Source of the DNA: Ahaetulla prasina
Lineage: Eukaryota; Chordata; Lepidosauria; Squamata; Colubridae
Assembly (NCBI RefSeq): GCF_028640845.1
Contig: NC_080540.1
Location: 257,472,958-257,536,957 of the forward strand
Direction of reading: 5' to 3'
DNA: 64,000 bases
The position numbers and the translations under genes are program-made. The notes under the pieces were generated by a model that had not been told where the DNA came from, ran no database searches, and was given only the letters and a program-made list of their open reading frames with translations. This document shows positions 63,035 through 64,000 of this stretch, one piece after another (the stretch's first letter is position 1; each line of letters starts with the position of its first letter).

Positions 63035-64000
63035 GTTCTATTTTAAAAGCATGATATAATTTTAGTATAACAAAGTCCACCACCCAAGGAAATATTTTGA
63101 TTAGTGGGAAGTGAAGGAATTGAGAAAGTACAGTGATATTAGACTTCTAATACCCACTCCCTCATTTCTCAGTTCTTGTGGACACTTTTTTTGAATTTTC
63201 CTAGATATTGATATCAAGCTGGTTGGCTTGTAGAGTCCTCAATTCACTTCCCCATTTTTAAAATATTGGAACAATATTGGCTCTTCTTGATTGATATTGG
63301 TACTTTTCCCATGCTCCAAGATTTCTCATAAATTTAAATCAGTGGCTTTAAAATGACATCTGCTGTTGGATTATCACTAGTTAGTTAGTTAGTTAATTAA
63401 TTAGTTTACCACTCTGGGATAGTCCAATTTATTTATTCAAAATGACTAGGTATTCGCTCACCAATTCCTTTCCTAGTTTGAGCTGCATTTCTCTTCTGCA
63501 CCATGTTGCAGATTCTGTCATTTTGAATCACTTTTGCCTTTTGCAAAAAAGAAGAAGAAGAATTAAGCAGTTCATCATTTTCCCTGTTCGCCATAATTCC
63601 ATCAATCATTATGAGAATGTAATATCATTATAGCATAATTTATTCTCCATCATTATTATTTTGATGATGTTGTTTTGTTTCATTATATTGCACAAAGTTC
63701 TATGGCCTATTGTTAATAATGTATGGCACTTCAAATGCTATGTTAATATGATTTGACTCAATCATAGTTAGTTGGCAGAAAACACCCCTTTTGGATGTCT
63801 TCAGCAGCTAGATTGACTTCAATTACCATTTTTGTTGATTCAGGGAACCAAATCAATTATGCTAACAATAAGAGAGATAAAAGTGTGTAGAATGATTAGA
63901 GAGCATTTTAGAATGAAGAGTACATTCCACATTCATGTCAATGAAGCTCTCTCTGAACTGCGATACAAGAACAGAATGTGGTTGATTGATTAGGTTCATA
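63035..64000. other. No recognisable feature
   Basis: AT-rich DNA to the right edge. A tagttagttagtt run is near 63380 and a gaa-repeat near 63550. Confidence 0.45.

Overview
The window looks like repeat-dense intergenic (or very long intronic) DNA from a squamate, most likely an advanced snake. I see no complete host protein-coding gene, rRNA, tRNA gene, operon or CRISPR. The snake assignment is inferred from the repeats: CR1-L3-like LINE 3' ends with (AATAG)n/(TTCTA)n tails, tRNA-derived Sauria-type SINEs with a Bov-B-like tail, L2, L1 and CR1 LINEs, a SPIN-like hAT element, a Tc1 element of the type shared among fishes and lampreys, and many short non-autonomous transposons with 8-bp target duplications.

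Layout. 0-12 kb: purine-rich sequence, a 124-bp tandem repeat inside a hAT-like element, old CR1/L2/L1 relics, several short non-autonomous DNA transposons, an L2-tailed SINE and a CR1-L3-like 3' end. 12.48-17.01 kb: a complete but mutationally dead Ty3/gypsy LTR retrotransposon with two 178-bp LTRs, 5-bp target duplication, primer-binding site, gag, protease, RT/RNase H, integrase and polypurine tract. 17.6-21.4 kb: hAT-like elements, one split by a LINE, and a 1.37-kb inverted-repeat element that carries a recognisable fragment of the first exon of UBA2 (SUMO E1 subunit). 21.8-28 kb: a nearly full-length L2 LINE on the minus strand whose endonuclease half is tandemly duplicated (about 1.56 kb). 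29-30.2 kb: another L2 3' end with a complex target duplication. 30-45.6 kb: an R4/Dong-like endonuclease relic, a (GATA)n array, a solo LTR, CR1-L3-like copies, an L1 inserted into a hAT-like element, SINEs, and one short open segment (41.7-41.9 kb) that looks like a conserved exon. 45-57.5 kb: more hAT-like elements, SINEs, TTCTA-type microsatellites and a young 5'-truncated L1 with 452 open codons. 57.7-59.2 kb: a decayed Tc1 transposon with an internal 33-bp inversion. 59-64 kb: CR1 3' ends, an unclassified dispersed repeat also seen at 8.2 kb, and a SPIN-like element with a perfect 8-bp target duplication.

The sequences do not form a pathway. They record successive insertions: LINEs inside DNA transposons, a LINE fragment inside a microsatellite tail, and a SINE inside a minisatellite-bearing element. 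Family names rest on protein motifs, terminal sequences and remembered consensus sequences; no database search was run.
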